DNA of 64,000 bases. Source: Flectonema sp. DT1601 (Eukaryota > Euglenozoa > Diplonemea > Diplonemida > Diplonemidae). A program made the position numbers and the translations under genes. The DNA is taken from contig OZ025789.1 of the NCBI GenBank assembly GCA_964019425.1, positions 1,364,001 through 1,428,000 on the forward strand. Direction: 5' to 3'. The notes beneath the pieces were generated by a model. It was not told the origin of the DNA. It saw nothing but the letters and a program-made list of their open reading frames with translations, and made no database searches. This document shows, piece after piece, positions 62,892-64,000 of this stretch (position 1 is the stretch's first letter; every line of letters starts with the position of its first letter).

Positions 62892-63932
62892 GAAGAACCT
62901 ACTGATGCTCCCGTACCAACTCCAGAACGTACTGATGCGACTCCAACGCCAACATCTTCAGCGGGAAAAACAGGTGTGCACCTCTGTTCCGACAGGATTG
63001 CTGAATGGGGAGGGTGCAGTGCTGCCCCGTATTGCTGTGCTGACGGCCTGACATGTTTTGAACAAAGTGAATGGTACGCTCAGTGTGGGAAAACCTGCAG
63101 CGGTGGGAGTTGCAAAGACTTGGGAAAGCTCAAAGACGTGAGCGAGTTGGGTGAATTGGGTCAAGAAGCACCAGTTTGTAATAACTTCCTTTCATGGCAG
63201 AACAATGATGTGTACTGCACTGGTAGTGGAGGTTGTAATACAATTCCAAACTCAGGAACTTGTATGGCGGGAGATTCAAAGTGCTTTGGCAGCAGTGATG
63301 CGGCAGAGGGTGCCAGGAAGGTGATTACTTTCGTGTTGAAGAACGGAGTTTCTGCTTTCGATCGATCGGAATTCGAAAGATTAATCCACAGCTGTCTGCG
63401 TGACCCTGCAGCAAAGGTGTTGCTGAAGTACCTCTGTCCGAGCAGTGTTTGTCCGGGTGGTGTTTGTGCTGATCCATTTGGAGGCGCATCGAAGTGTTTC
63501 TCGTTGTTTGACATCAGCGCAGGTAGGATTAGCATCTTGGAAGGGAACACTGCAGAAGGATCAGTTGTTGGCTTTGAGATCGAAGGGAGTGACGAGGGTT
63601 TGGTTTCCTCTTATAATGAGAAGCAGCTCCCGGGTGTTGTTTCGATGCACGAGGAATGGCAATCTGCTGGTTACGATGGAAGCGAAGACGGTAGCAGCAC
63701 TGTCAACAGCAGCTTGTTAACAGCCCTTATTGCTACTGTTGCTGCCGTGGTTGGATGTGTGTTGATGGCTGTGGGAGTTACATTCTACAAAAGAACCCAT
63801 CAGAATGCCGCTCCCACCGCCGGATCCGTAGAAATTGCATTTGACGGTGACGACGAAGTACTTGCGACTGAAGCCGATGCTCTTTCGAAAACAACAACTG
63901 CGAATGAGCATGACTACCAGTTTCAAATATAA
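62892..63932 (+). pseudogene. Chitinase G: 5'-truncated copy lacking GH18
   Basis: An open frame of 346 codons matches the C-terminal part of chitinases A-F: the last linker unit (EPTDAPVPTPERTDA), second CBM1-like domain, Cys-rich region, membrane helix, tail and the same stop. The signal peptide, all GH18 modules and the first CBM1-like domain are missing. Similarity starts at about 62895. There is no ATG in the upstream part of the frame; the first in-frame start-like codon is GTG at 62976. It shares variants with copy A rather than B-F (TCAGCGGGAAAA; CACCGCCGGATCC). It has NNFLSW for NNCLSW, a lost Cys. It is either a truncated relic or the last exon of a spliced gene. Confidence 0.8.
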
Positions 63933-64000
63933 GTTGGAACCAACACTTGACTAAACTCGGACTAAACAAAGTGAACAATTATTCTATCAACACAGTGAAC

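Noticed and set aside
1-64000. tRNA, rRNA or bacterial contamination
   Set aside because: I saw no cloverleaf or rRNA signature. Spliced genes and eukaryotic families are spread throughout, so a bacterial origin is unlikely. A proper tRNA scan was not possible by eye.

Overview
The window is a nuclear fragment of a flagellated eukaryotic microbe. Genes use the standard code (TAA, TAG and TGA all end reading frames), carry few short GT-AG introns (about 40 to 100 bp) and lie among A+T-rich spacers full of poly-T/poly-A runs. An ODAD3/CCDC151-like outer-dynein-arm docking gene implies a motile cilium. A mitochondrial-type Hsp70 and an oxoglutarate-carrier-like gene imply a mitochondrion. Secreted or membrane PAN/discoidin, GH2 and GH18 proteins and Pro-Thr linkers of the PTPEPTDA type would suit a heterotrophic stramenopile-like protist, but the lineage is an inference and is not proven here.

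Layout. 1-6.2 kb: an uncharacterised protein, an SH3-like-domain protein, a secreted protein with three near-identical PAN/apple-like repeats plus a discoidin-like domain, a small 11-residue-repeat helical protein, and a spliced Ser/Pro/Arg-rich protein. 6.2-8.3 kb: non-coding, homopolymer-rich, with dispersed repeats. 8.3-16.4 kb: ODAD3-like gene (5 exons), mitochondrial carrier, a 91-residue spliced membrane protein, a coiled-coil protein, and a secreted GH2 glycosidase. 16.8-23 kb: gene-poor zone with dispersed repeats, a 26-bp tandem repeat, an orphan exon and decayed coding remnants. 23-25 kb: mitochondrial Hsp70 with one intron.

26-59.5 kb is the centre of interest: a tandem array of six almost identical membrane-anchored chitinase genes (A-F) with 2, 2, 1, 3, 2 and 2 GH18 domains. 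One intact enolase gene lies between A and B. Every later unit keeps the spacer upstream of enolase, enolase exon 1 and its 5' splice site, but has lost the enolase body and runs straight into the chitinase 5' flank. Unit lengths differ only by whole GH18 modules (1014 bp) or whole linker repeats (30 bp) plus 9 bp, so the amplification looks very recent. Chitinases C-F therefore sit about 0.4 kb downstream of a duplicated enolase promoter and first exon, a possible promoter capture.

59.5-64 kb: the end of the array, a RING-H2 membrane protein, a more G+C-rich zone with a decayed minus-strand coding remnant and hairpins, and a 5'-truncated seventh chitinase (G) that keeps the C-terminal half and may be the last exon of a chimeric gene.
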